From assembly GCF_000002875.2 (NCBI RefSeq), contig NC_009415.2, forward strand, positions 878,001 to 942,000: 64,000 nt of DNA. Direction: 5' to 3'. Positions 47,184 through 57,767 of this stretch are shown here, piece by piece. Numbering within the stretch: the stretch's first letter is position 1; every line of letters begins with the position of its first letter. The notes under the pieces are model-generated. The model saw nothing but the letters and a program-made list of their open reading frames with translations, was not told the origin of the DNA and ran no database searches. Both the position numbers and the translations under genes were made by a program. This DNA is from Leishmania infantum JPCM5. Taxonomy: Eukaryota > Euglenozoa > Kinetoplastea > Trypanosomatida > Trypanosomatidae.

Positions 47184-50100
47184 TCACCTCTGCGGCATCT
47201 TCCGCCGCGGCGGGCAGTACTCAAAGGCGCGAATGACACGCTGGTCTGGTGGTATCCCGAAGTGCCGAGTGTATTCCGGATCCTCATCTGCTGAACGCTG
47301 CTGCGCTGCGCTGTCCAGCATCGTGGGTAACGTCGGCGACGAAGGGGACACGCCAGGGGTGGCAGGGGAGGGAAATGGAGGCGGAGGGGGAGATGCTGCC
47401 GTGACGGACGCTCCTGTTAGAGACGCAGGAGGTGCGGCCGTGCCTGCCACAATGATGGACCGAGACAGCGGTGCAGGGGCAGTACCATCGTTGCTGTTAT
47501 CTGCCGCTGTCTCTGCACGATCAGCATCGCCAATGGGCACTATCACGACATCAGTCGCCGGCGCATCACGACGGTCGCGGTCGACAACGTGCACCGTGTA
47601 TATGTCCCGCACCCAGCCGCAGAAGGCGGTAGTGGCGATAGTGAAGATAGAGAGGAGGATGCCACCCATCAGCGGGGACGTCTCCCAATTCCAAACAAGA
47701 TGGCTTGTTCTGTACAGGAAGTACTTGAGCAGGTATCCCATCGCATGCGCCTGCGCTAGAAGAACGAGGCACACGAGCACAATGAGGAGTACGTTGCGCC
47801 GCGTGTAGAAGGGAGGAACGATGTGCATCTCCTCCACGTACTCTTCCACATCTGGCTGACTGCGAAACCAGCTGTAGACGATGAGGTTAGCGAAAAGCAC
47901 TAGCAGCACTGCAAGGCAGTACACAAATAACGTCAGCGAGATCCCCTCGAAGCGGAACATGGTGCTGTAGGCGACTTGGTGGTAGCTCGCCGAGCACGAC
48001 ATCTCACCAAGTACGACATGTGTTAGCGTCGTCGTCGTCACAATCATGATAAAACAGGCCAGGAACAAGCAGACGCCGTTCAGAATCTGCTGCGAGCTCT
48101 CCCACAGCAACGTCGACCGCTGGATGTTGACGCGGAAGGGCTCCTTGCAGATTTCGCAGTGATTGACGTTAGCCAAGTTGCGCTTCGCGCTCTCGATCCG
48201 CCAGCGGTCAAGACACGTGGCATGCACGAAGCGGACAGAGCCGGTGCAGGCACAGGGTACGATGAGCGGCGCGATGTCGCTCCCCTCGCGACATATGCGG
48301 CAGAATGACTCCTCTTCCTCTTCCTCTTCGTGTGGCGCGGCGTTTGCGGCGCTCGATGCCGGCGCACGCCGACGCGCCTCTGCTGCTGCAGCCGACGGTG
48401 CAGTGATACCGGTGGACATGGGTGCAGAAGCTCCTGCGGCTGGCACGCCATCGACTGCGCCCCCACAGGACTTCATAGCCTCCATTTCTTCACGAGGTCG
48501 CGTCGACACAGTTTGGATAGCATCATTTGCGGTCGGCCGCTGCGCACCCGCCACGTGCTGGTGCTGCTCACGTGTTGTAAGGCTGCGCCCAGCATCGACT
48601 AGCTCCTCAGTGGTGAAGAGCAGATCGTGTCCGTTGCTTCGCGCGTGCGGTCCGCTCTGATTGCCCTTCCACCAATGCTCAGCAGCATCCGTCTCAGGCG
48701 GAACATGCACCGACACTGCCGTAGCAGCTTCGCACACAGCATAGCTTTCCTCCGCATGATGGCGATGACGGCGGGCGCCGTGGGTGCGGCCCGTCGTGGA
48801 CGAGCGGCAACTTACGTCCTCCATGAGCGCGTCGCTGGAGCACGGCGAGTGAGATGCCATCAAGGCCCCGACGTTTCTTCCGCCGTGAGTGTGGTGGCCG
48901 TGGTGGTGACAATGAGCGCTGTCGTGTGGCTCATCGGAATATGACCCCGCGGACGCTCGGGAGGGCGTGGAGCAGGTGCTCCTACTGCTGCGCGCGCTGA
49001 AGCTGACTTCCTCCTCGCTGAACTGGCATTGCGTACAAGGCTCGTGCTGCTGCCGCAGCGGCGACGGCTCCGTCTGTGCATCTGCGGCCACGGATGCGTG
49101 GAAGCCAGTGAGGTTTGGTGTCTCCAGCGGCGGTTCCATTGGGGCGGCCGCGCTCCATCCCAAGTGCTGCACTCCTGGCTGCTGTGACGGCTGCTCCTGC
49201 TCGGTGGCTGATTGCGCCGCTACTGTGCCTTGGTGTGCCTGCTCTTGCCGCAGCAGCTGATTCCGCAGTACGCGCTGTTGATAGGCGGAGCGGAGACTCA
49301 AAATCCACTCGATTCCCGCTTTCAGCGCTTCAACCATTTTACTGCGCAGCAGCAGCGGCAACATCCATATCCATTCCGCAAAATCGGATTCCATCATGTA
49401 CTGCTGCACCAGGTCGGCCCTCCGCATCGTGAAGGGCAGCGGCAGAAAGAGCACGATCAGCGGCAGGACAAAGGCGAAGATGAACTGCAGCCGCCCCAGC
49501 CTTGCCGCCGGCTCCTCGTTGAAAAAGAGATTCAGTTCGCACGTATAGGGTGAGTCGTCAAATCTGCTGACCTGCGTCCTGGACGCGCTCGTGCCGTTCT
49601 GCGGTTTTTGAAGTGACGGTATCGTGGTGGAGTGGAGAATGATGTAGTACGGCTCCGTTACCTGGACCTTTTCAACACGCATGGAAACGCTCTGCAGCAC
49701 CTTGCACATCGCGCTGTTGTCGAGCATCGGGGCAAAGGCGTCCCAGAAGTCGGACCAGCGGCTGCTTTCCTCCTCCTGCGTCGGGACGTTTGGGTGGCTG
49801 CTGTCGTCGATGTCGCTGTTTTTGGCCGAGCTCTCCATTCTTATCCACGTGTTTCGGCCAACGTGATCGTGCGCCTGCGTCGTGGCCACAACAGCTGCTG
49901 TGCCCTTCGAGTCGTAGGCACCGCCGTCGAACTTGTGGCTAGTGCGCAGCTCCACTTGTAAATACATGCCGTAACAGTTGTCTCTACTCACGGACTTGTC
50001 GTAGCGATGGTCCTTCAGCTGCACAACAACCTCGATCATGTTGCCGGCTTCTCCGTTGAACTTCACCACCGTGTTGCCGCTGCCGACGATGGTGATTGGG

Positions 50101-51062
50101 ATCAGAGCCCTGGTGCTGTTCACATCAATTAGCGTATCCTTTACGTAGTTTCCCATTGTACGCATCAAGGCGGCGGCGCCTTTCTTGGCGGCGAGCACCT
50201 TGGCACTGCTGTCATCCTTGATGGCGCTGTGACCGGCTTTGGCCTCGGCAACCGCACGCACAACCGTTTCCGCCCCCCTTTTCAAAGCCGCAAACCACCG
50301 TGACGCGGTGCTGGGCACCCTCAGACGGCTCTTGTCCACACCGACAGCGCCGGAGCGAAGAGACTCGATGGGAGACGCCTGCGCAGATGACTTCAGAGGC
50401 TTGAGCGGCTGTGTAATGGCGGGAGATGCGGCTCTGTGGTTTTGCTGAGGCGCAGACATCTTCGCTGCTGGGTCTTGAGCCTGCGCGACGGCCGCGCTCG
50501 GTGGCTCATTCATCCTTGCTACCGACGTCGCATACAACACGCTCAGCTTGGAGACAAGCTGCCCATTGGAGGCGTCCGCTTGAGTGGCCAGTGTTAAATG
50601 CTCCTGAAGAGACCGGCTAGCAGCAAGTTGCACCCCGCTACCAGTCGCGGCCAGCATGGCACTCCGGCTGAGCGGTCCGAGCGGATTCGCATCTAGCTTA
50701 AGATCCGCCGGTGGAGTTATCTCGCGTGCAATGTCAGAAATTGTGTCGATGCTGACCTTGGTGAGCGACTCCCCAAAGAGGGTCTCGGTGAAGGCGTTCT
50801 GCTCTTCACGGCTGTGCAGCCAGAATCGACTGAGCACGGACGTCTGACGTCGCGCCGTTTTCGCTACGGTAGCACTCCCGAGCAGCGTCAGCGTGGCTCC
50901 TTGTCTATCCTCAGCATCCGCCGGAGGAGTGGCAGAAACTGCAGTGGCCACGAAGCAGGCAGCGATGACGAGCAGCGAGAGAAGAGCAGCTGTGATGCCG
51001 GTAGTGACACGCGATCTCATGGGTGCCACGTTCCCACGCGCACGCGCGTGAAACTGCGTCAT
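47184..51062 (-). CDS. RING-CH (RINGv) membrane E3 ubiquitin ligase-like protein
   Basis: 1292 residues from 51062 (a Met 14 codons in, MRSRVTTG, may be the true start). Order: N-terminal hydrophobic signal/anchor (about 22-43), a 470-residue region likely lumenal, a membrane helix near 521-545 (FIFAFVLPLIVLFLPLPF), a long polar His/Ser-rich loop, an acidic run (EEEEEE), then a C4HC3 RING-CH finger: C921, C924, C937, C939, H947, C950, C969, C972, with the typical W954 after the third pair. Four hydrophobic segments follow (about 985-1200) before a Pro/Thr-rich tail. RING-CH proteins of the MARCH/Doa10 type recruit E2 enzymes and ubiquitinate membrane substrates, in ER or endosomes. Here the finger is far from the N-terminus, unlike Doa10, and the large ectodomain is unrecognised. 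E2 binding and substrate are unknown. Confidence 0.9.
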   Translation of the reverse strand: MTQFHARARGNVAPMRSRVTTGITAALLSLLVIAACFVATAVSATPPADAEDRQGATLTLLGSATVAKTARRQTSVLSRFWLHSREEQNAFTETLFGESLTKVSIDTISDIAREITPPADLKLDANPLGPLSRSAMLAATGSGVQLAASRSLQEHLTLATQADASNGQLVSKLSVLYATSVARMNEPPSAAVAQAQDPAAKMSAPQQNHRAASPAITQPLKPLKSSAQASPIESLRSGAVGVDKSRLRVPSTASRWFAALKRGAETVVRAVAEAKAGHSAIKDDSSAKVLAAKKGAAALMRTMGNYVKDTLIDVNSTRALIPITIVGSGNTVVKFNGEAGNMIEVVVQLKDHRYDKSVSRDNCYGMYLQVELRTSHKFDGGAYDSKGTAAVVATTQAHDHVGRNTWIRMESSAKNSDIDDSSHPNVPTQEEESSRWSDFWDAFAPMLDNSAMCKVLQSVSMRVEKVQVTEPYYIILHSTTIPSLQKPQNGTSASRTQVSRFDDSPYTCELNLFFNEEPAARLGRLQFIFAFVLPLIVLFLPLPFTMRRADLVQQYMMESDFAEWIWMLPLLLRSKMVEALKAGIEWILSLRSAYQQRVLRNQLLRQEQAHQGTVAAQSATEQEQPSQQPGVQHLGWSAAAPMEPPLETPNLTGFHASVAADAQTEPSPLRQQHEPCTQCQFSEEEVSFSARSSRSTCSTPSRASAGSYSDEPHDSAHCHHHGHHTHGGRNVGALMASHSPCSSDALMEDVSCRSSTTGRTHGARRHRHHAEESYAVCEAATAVSVHVPPETDAAEHWWKGNQSGPHARSNGHDLLFTTEELVDAGRSLTTREQHQHVAGAQRPTANDAIQTVSTRPREEMEAMKSCGGAVDGVPAAGASAPMSTGITAPSAAAAEARRRAPASSAANAAPHEEEEEEESFCRICREGSDIAPLIVPCACTGSVRFVHATCLDRWRIESAKRNLANVNHCEICKEPFRVNIQRSTLLWESSQQILNGVCLFLACFIMIVTTTTLTHVVLGEMSCSASYHQVAYSTMFRFEGISLTLFVYCLAVLLVLFANLIVYSWFRSQPDVEEYVEEMHIVPPFYTRRNVLLIVLVCLVLLAQAHAMGYLLKYFLYRTSHLVWNWETSPLMGGILLSIFTIATTAFCGWVRDIYTVHVVDRDRRDAPATDVVIVPIGDADRAETAADNSNDGTAPAPLSRSIIVAGTAAPPASLTGASVTAASPPPPPFPSPATPGVSPSSPTLPTMLDSAAQQRSADEDPEYTRHFGIPPDQRVIRAFEYCPPRRKMPQR

Positions 51063-52589
51063 CGGTGTGCGCTGAGATCGAGGCAGGAGCTGAAAGAACT
51101 GAAGACTCGCGTGCCTGCGCCGCTGATGACACGCCCCAGTGGGGGTAATATGGAAGTGAGACGGAAGCTAGCAGCCCGCAGCTGCACACTGGCGAATACA
51201 CGCACAAGACACAGAGAGACAGAGCAGCACAGCGGACGGGAGAAAAGACGGTCAGCTCGTTCGAGCTAGAAGGGGCGAGTGGTGCAGCGCAAGAGACAAG
51301 TACCAGAGCTTTCCCTTCCTGATCTCGATGTGCCACCTGTGTAGCGTGTGACGCTCTTCTCTCAATCTAACTCAACAAAGAGTGCGGGGGAAAGCAGGTT
51401 GTGGGTTGCAAGTGCGCCGCCGACTCGGAATCAGCACAGAAAAAAAAGAAAAGCAACAGGAGATTGAGCTGAAAGAGGTGGTGGTGGTGTGGGCACAAGT
51501 CCTCGTGTTCGCTTACGTTTGTGAGTTTACGCGCTGCACTGAGTCTGGAAGGCGCCTGTCACCGCGACGACGGCCCGAAATCGAAGGTGATCGACACGCA
51601 AGCAAACAACAATAAAGAGGCTCCCCCAAAAGCCTGAGCTTCAGACGGGCAGACGGAGAAGAGTCGGTGCGTGCGCGTGCCACACCTATGCGCCCTCGAT
51701 GTGTGTTTGCTTTGTGAGGCACAGCATGCAGAGCACACAGGGAAGGCGCGGAGACGGAGACGGAGAGAAACACCAGAGGAGATGGGAGACCGTATACGCC
51801 GACCAGAAAAAAAAACACCAAACAGAAAACAGAATAATGTGGGCGTTTAGGTATGGGTGGTGGAAGGAGATGGGGCAGGACACGGCGGTTTCACCTTTGG
51901 CATGCACGCATGGTTGTGAATATGCATATGTATGCGTAGAGGCATGTGTAGATTTATATTGATATATAAGTGTAATTCGTTTGTGGGGGGGTGGGTGGGT
52001 GAGAAGGCGCACATTGATGCCGCGTATGTATGTGGGATGGAACACCCCATCGAGGACGCACACATAGAAAGACACGACAGGGGCGAGGGCGAGAGTAGGA
52101 AGGGAGACGGCACGAGCCTCAACGCATGAGAGCGCGAGCTCGAACAAAGAAGCACGAGGGGGGGGAAGGCCCGGCAAAGGTCGCGTCTTGACACGTAGAG
52201 CCTCCCCCGACCGTCACGTTAGCTCACTGGGGACTACACAACAAACACAACCGAGAGACCCCTCTTTCTGTTGACGATGAGACACTAGAGTCGCTGGGCA
52301 GGTGGACCGCGCCGTGCGCGTGGCTGCTGGCGCCTTGTTTTAGTTTGTTATTACAGTGCCCGTTCCGCTTCCCATGCATCTTTATGAAGGCAAACGCGTA
52401 CGCACACAGGCACATACACTCGTATGCACACGGAAAGCAGCTCGGTACCGTTTTGATTCCCATCGAAGGGAGGGGGTGGGGTGGGGTCGAGACACGGATG
52501 AAGTGGGCGAGTGTGCGAGTGTGGCGGAGAGTGGGTGCGTCGCCTCTGACATACCGTCAGTTGCGCGACTTTGTCGTGGAGTTCCTTCG
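51063..52589. other. intergenic between the dihydrouridine synthase and RING-CH genes
   Basis: About 1.5 kb with no gene. The minus strand is pyrimidine-rich in several places, including upstream of the RING-CH start, consistent with processing signals. Confidence 0.55.
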
Positions 52590-54572
52590 TCAGAAGTCGA
52601 TGCCCAGGTCACCCCCTTCCTCCCACACATCGACGATTTCCTGTTTCGCCTTCACCTTCTCCGCCTGCGCAGACTTGGGCTGCTCTCCATCCACTGAGCA
52701 TCGGCGCTCCGCTTCCACGAGGGCCAGCAGGTGCGCTTCGATCGCGTCAACGCACTGCTTAAAGGCAGAGGCAGACACAGACGCCGCTGCTGCAGCCATA
52801 GCGACAGCTGCACTCTCTTCGTCATCCCCTTCCCCGTGCACCGCACCACTAGGTACAGTCGACTCACCCGCTCTCGGTGCTGCACCCAACCGCATCGCGT
52901 CCATCACATTCATGCCGCTTCCTTTCTCCACCTTCGTCTTCGCGGCGCTGGTCTTTAGCTGACCTAGCTCCTCACGAAAGCTCTTGTGAAGCTCGTAGCT
53001 GTGAAAGCACATCTTGAAGAGGTGCGCCTTTACGAAGCCGATGTCGACCGGGTAGTGGCGCACCCACTGCATGTACACAAGCGCCGTGTGCAGCGCTGAG
53101 AGTCGCGTCGCCTTGTCGGCACCATGGGTACGTCCCGGCATGACGGGCTGGGAGGGATTACTGAATAGCTTCGGGTCCCACAGCAGCGGCTCGGCGCACA
53201 TATGACCCTCGCACCGCGTCTCCTGCAGGTGGTCAATCACATCGTCGTAGGTGCGCACGTTGCCGTTCGAGATGACAGGGATGGTGCCGCCCAGCGCATC
53301 TCGCACACGGCGGATGAGCTCCATGTTCGCCAACCCGGTCTGCTGACCCTTCATCTCGCGTGTGCGGCCGTGAATGCAGAGCACCTGTGCTCCCGCGTCG
53401 CGAATCATGCGGGCGTAGAGGATTGTGAGAGCCTCATCGAAGGCCTCCTTCATCGGCTCCCGTGAGGTGTCCGCAGCAGCGCAGACAGCGTCACTCTCTT
53501 GACACGCAGCGGAGCTGCAATTGGTGGCGCACTCGCGTTTGTCACCGGCAGCCTCCACGTGCCCGGGGTGGTCGAACACGCGTATTTTCGCCGTCACCGG
53601 CACCTCCAACTCCACGTGGAGGGTGTGCACAATGGTGTGGATCAGTTCCCAGTCCTCCATGAGGAAGGAGCCGTAGTGGCCACGCCGGGCAATGCCTTGC
53701 GGACACCCGAGATTGAGATCGACGGCATCGCACTGATACAGAAGGTGCTCTGGCGCTTTCTCTGAAGACGACAGACCATTGACTCGTACGTGCACCGGGT
53801 ACACAGGAGCCACAGAAGCACCGCCGCTGCCGCTTGTCTGCTCCGCTGCCGCTGCCTGCTCGCCGAGGACGGCAAACCGGGCAGCCCTCAAGACTGTGTC
53901 CGCGTCGTTCCCGCAGAACTGCACGATGCACGGCCGGTCCACAAGCGCGGTGTCGGCCACGGCATTCTCGCTACCAGCCCCTACACCTCCCCTCATACTA
54001 CTGCCGCCGCCGTGTCCGCCGGCTGCGATGGGGGGGCTCGCGAGTGACGCCTCCATGGCCGCTTTTACTTCTTCCGGCGGGCACACAGAGAGAAAGTGCG
54101 ATCGGTACACGGCGCCCTCGGCGAAGCACTTTGCATGCAGCATCGGCGTATAGGCCACGGTGGCGCCGTACTGACGGCACAGCATGCGGAACGGAAGCTC
54201 GCTCTGGTCGACCATCGGACCGACAATGAACATGCGAGGGCCGCTGGTGGCGTCGAGATGCAGCGCCTCTGCCGCTGCCTCGTTGCGCGTCACTTCTTCG
54301 GTGACACGCCGCGGAGCTCCTCTAACCGCCGAGGAGTCCGTAACGGTGGCTTCCATGTTTGCGCGAGCCGCCGGTGACTGCACCGCAGCGTACTTGCGCA
54401 CCAGCACATCATTCCAAAAACCCCACGCACTGGGTGGCTTTGTGCTGGGGTGGACATGCTTCACAGTGGCGTCACGGCGCCCATTGCAGTATGGACACGT
54501 GATGCTGCGGAAGGGTTTGCCCTCTTCAATGAGCTGCCGGTAGGCTTCCAGCTGCTTTTGATTATAGGCCAT
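52590..54572 (-). CDS. tRNA-dihydrouridine synthase, Dus1-like
   Basis: 660 residues from the Met at 54572 (MAYNQKQLEAYRQ); a Met 10 codons earlier at 54602 is possible. It reduces specific uridines of tRNA to dihydrouridine using FMN and NADPH. Signature segments in order: a possible zinc pair TCPYCNGRR near the N-terminus, FMN-site VGPMVDQSELPFRML, then AYTPMLHAKCF, the catalytic-cysteine block VDLNLGCPQGIARRGHYG (Cys about residue 290), KIRVFD, IHGRTREMKGQQTG with its FMN/tRNA-binding His-Arg, and ISNGNVRTYDD with the phosphate-binding loop. Compared with the usual 300-450 residues it carries insertions: a Ser/Gly-rich one after the first barrel strands and a Cys-rich one (KRECATNCSSAACQES) before the second half. 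The C-terminus is Ala/Lys/Glu-rich. Dus1-type (positions 16/17) is inferred from the CPQ-x-IA-x-x-G-x-YG form. Confidence 0.93.
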   Translation of the reverse strand: MAYNQKQLEAYRQLIEEGKPFRSITCPYCNGRRDATVKHVHPSTKPPSAWGFWNDVLVRKYAAVQSPAARANMEATVTDSSAVRGAPRRVTEEVTRNEAAAEALHLDATSGPRMFIVGPMVDQSELPFRMLCRQYGATVAYTPMLHAKCFAEGAVYRSHFLSVCPPEEVKAAMEASLASPPIAAGGHGGGSSMRGGVGAGSENAVADTALVDRPCIVQFCGNDADTVLRAARFAVLGEQAAAAEQTSGSGGASVAPVYPVHVRVNGLSSSEKAPEHLLYQCDAVDLNLGCPQGIARRGHYGSFLMEDWELIHTIVHTLHVELEVPVTAKIRVFDHPGHVEAAGDKRECATNCSSAACQESDAVCAAADTSREPMKEAFDEALTILYARMIRDAGAQVLCIHGRTREMKGQQTGLANMELIRRVRDALGGTIPVISNGNVRTYDDVIDHLQETRCEGHMCAEPLLWDPKLFSNPSQPVMPGRTHGADKATRLSALHTALVYMQWVRHYPVDIGFVKAHLFKMCFHSYELHKSFREELGQLKTSAAKTKVEKGSGMNVMDAMRLGAAPRAGESTVPSGAVHGEGDDEESAAVAMAAAAASVSASAFKQCVDAIEAHLLALVEAERRCSVDGEQPKSAQAEKVKAKQEIVDVWEEGGDLGIDF

Positions 54573-55127
54573 TCTGGAGTAACGCGGGAATAACGGCGTC
54601 AACAGGCACGCGTTTGGTAGCGTGCACGGGGAAAGCTGCGATGCACACCGCCTCCTACACGAGAAGTGCGCCCTCTTTGCCTACGGTCCCGCTAAGATAA
54701 CAGGAGAAGCGCGGAGAGAGCGGATAAGGTAGCAGGCATCGAAGAAGCCTGGGCCAGAGCAGCACGACAGGACACAAATTGTGGCTGTGACTGTAATGCT
54801 CGTTAGGCAGCTGCTGTGGGCGGAAGGGGAGGGGTGAGGGACATGACATGTGGCATCCAGCTGTCGTGATGAAGTAGGGCAGAGAGGTAGAGGGAGAGCA
54901 GGGGAAAGATATATGGAGGCCACACAATCGCGTGAAGACGCGGAGAGGGGCAACCGAGATAAAGCGCCTTCTGAAGGCGAGCCGCGACGCTTCGAGTGAG
55001 CTCCATGCCGGCGCACACACAGACTGGGATGACAGTCGTTTCGGAGGTGTATCTGCACGCGTTCATGCGGGGCCGCATCAGCGGCTCTTCTTCTGTGTGG
55101 GACCCCACGGCCCTGACGTCGGGTAGG
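54573..55127. other. intergenic upstream of the dihydrouridine synthase
   Basis: No gene. Minus strand rich in C/T around 54690-54920, the likely splice-acceptor region. Confidence 0.5.
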
Positions 55128-55545
55128 CACCTTAGTGTGTGGAATCTCAGGTCCACTACGCCGACTCTTGGTGGGGAAGCCACTAAGCCCCCCTCCTCCA
55201 CACCTAACCTTGCCAATGCCGAGCTACTTCTGGTGCTGACATGGCCTAGTGCCTGCGGCATAGCGAGCTCCAAGCGATGTACCGCTGATGTCGGCGGTCA
55301 GGTCCTGGATGGCGTGGTGCTGGAGTAACCTGCGGCGGCGAACACGCTTGCGCCATCCACATGATGTGCAAGGTGCCAGCGTGGCTCGAGCGCATTCCGC
55401 CCACGTCCCTCACACCGCCAACTGGTGTGGGGAGCCTGAGGCCACCCCGAGGGAAGGATGCGCCAGGTGGCCACCGGCACTAGTGAGCGCGACCGTGAGT
55501 CGAGCTGCGATCCGGGTGGAAAGTGGGTAGAGTTTGAGGCAGGGG
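55128..55545 (+). repeat. SIDER-like degenerate retroposon, copy 3, opposite orientation
   Basis: The + strand here matches the minus strand of copies 1 and 2: gtgtggaatctcagg, ggggaagccac, ccttgccaatgccgag, tggcctagtgcct(g/a)c, gcaaggtg(c/t)cagcgtggct. It is the only element of this lineage in the window inserted against the direction of transcription. Confidence 0.65.
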
Positions 55546-56398
55546 CAGAAGAAATAACGGAAAGAAACGAAAAGCATGCAGACGGCGTAACATACGCGTC
55601 ATCAGCGATGCAGATAGAGAAAAGAGATATGAACAAAATAAAACAAAGTAAAAATGGGGGGAGGTCACTAATCGCTGGGGCGGAGTAGGGGCGAAACGTG
55701 AAGCGGCGGGACCACAGCGCTATGCATCAGCCCCCCCCCTCGGCACCCTTGCCCACGCATCTGTCCCATCGTTCCCCTCGCATCTCGGTTCCGCTCACAA
55801 CCTCTCCGCCTGACATGCGTATCAACATGGTATATTCTCGGGATGAAAAGGAGTAGGGCTGGAACGGGAAGGAGGGAAGAGGAAGGACGATGGAGGTGGA
55901 GCAATGATATTAGGAAAGCACACACATACGCACATACATGCATACACAACGAAGACGCGGACACACATGCAGACACAGACACACAGGCAGATATGCAGAG
56001 GAATACACCATAAGAGGTACGCCATCGAGACGAGCAAGTGAAAACAGAGAAGAACAGAGTGCCTCGTGCTGCCCCTTCAACGTGGGCTGCGAACGGGCTT
56101 ACTTCATACAACGAACACGCGAGGGAAGGAAAAGAACGACACCACAGCAACGAAAGCCCTCATCTGCTGCGCCCGCCGCGAGAAGAGCAACCTCCACCAA
56201 CGAGGAAAAGGACAGGGCGGCAGCACAGGAGGGGCGCCGTGGTGCGCAACATCTTGCCTGTCATCATGCGTGTGGCTAGATCGTATGTATTGAGCTGATG
56301 ACTGTCACTACGAACGAACACGCGCACCCAAAACACATAACCGCTTAAAAAGGACGAGAGACGGGTCCACCCCCTATGTGGCAGAAGAAAATTTTATG
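55546..56398. other. intergenic between two retroposon-like repeats
   Basis: About 850 bp, purine-rich on +, no gene seen. Confidence 0.5.
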
Positions 56399-57271
56399 TC
56401 TTTGCCGTGCCATGCGCCCACAGACCGGCCAAGCACGTATACACACGCACACACACACACAACACAGCACCACCACTCATCTACTTCTATTGCACCACGG
56501 CTACATTCTGGCCGCCTAGGACGAGCCCGTCCTGTCCTTCCCCCGTCCCCTCTTCCCATGTGTACCGTCCCACCGGCACCACGCGGACCTGGGTGGACTG
56601 CACGCCCTGATCCAGGCGAGCAGCGCCCAGAGCCCTGCTCCGGTGCGGAGGCGGTGACGTCTGTCGCGCGGGCAGCAGGGGGTGGCCCAGGCGCGTGCCG
56701 CACGAGCTCAGGGAGGCAGTTGGCGAGCCGCAGGCCAGGGCCCTCCGAGACCCCGCGCTCTGCTTGCATGCCACGCTTCGCTCTCAGTCGCTTCAGGCCG
56801 CGGTATGCCGTGGCGTGATGTGTATGCGCATGGGCGTCTGAGCGGCTCGCTGGTGCAGGTTCGGGGTGCTCCCCTCACGCTTCCGGCGTCTGCGCCTCAC
56901 CAGTCCGCCCGGCCGGGCGTAGATGCCGCATGCTTTGCAAGCACGCACTGTGGGGCTGGTGACTATGGACCGCATCGCCCCACGTGTGTCGAATCGCTGA
57001 CACGGTCCGTCGCGGGAGGGCACAAACGCGATCGTGACCTGCGTCTCCCCGGTGAAGCGCCGGCCCAGACCTGTCCGGCCGACACCACGAGGCCGCGGCC
57101 GTACCCGACGGCAGGCTGCAGGCTCTTTGGCCCCCCCTTTCCCCCTACACACGGCGTGTGCGTACCAGACCCTGTGGTATCATGCACTGAGGTGGCTGGC
57201 AGCACGAGGCAGAGAGGGCCCCACACGACAACAGACCCAGAAGAGGGCACCCAACAGGCACCAAGGCAACG
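56399..57271 (-). repeat. long interspersed repeat, copy b
   Basis: About 870 bp. Appears identical to copy a (44389-45233) across their shared length and extends 25-30 bp further left, where it matches the truncated copy (39314). The right boundary is sharp at caccaaggcaacg (57259-57271), after which the flanks of a and b differ completely. The extra left bases shared with the truncated copy place the true tail end near 56399. Confidence 0.9.
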
Positions 57272-57767
57272 GCGAGGGATAGAGGGACGCCGCGAACTGA
57301 GACGAACGGAGAGAGAGAGAGAGACATCGATGCATGCAACTGGGCTCGACTGCGCAATCGCCTCCGCAGCTTGACCGCACTTTGCAGTCTCTCCCCACAC
57401 ATCCGTTCCTTCTGTAGTGCAATACGCATGCGCGGGCGCGCTGTCATGCCGACCGTGGCGATTTAGGTCGACACGCGCGTATTAGCGATCTCTCCCGCGT
57501 GTCTAGGAGGTTCTTCAACCTCGTCAACCCGACTTGTGCAAGTCACAGATGCAATACCTTCCAGTCTCTCATGAAAGACAACGGTGACTGCTCGGCATTG
57601 AATACCGGCGCTCGCGGGATCGCCGCATCCGTGACGCAGAAGGGGACGAAGGCTTGCGACGTCGAGAGGGCGGCCTCTGGGAAGTTGACGATCGCACATC
57701 TCGTAGTTAGGGTTCATCTAGTCTCTGTCTCGTCCGTTGAACATTTGTGTCTTTGCAACATTCGTGC
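57272..57767. other. 3' flank of member G
   Basis: About 500 bp. Open frames exist on both strands (57463-57717 minus, 57499-57864 plus), but neither is convincing; 3'UTR of the next gene is the simplest reading. Confidence 0.45.
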
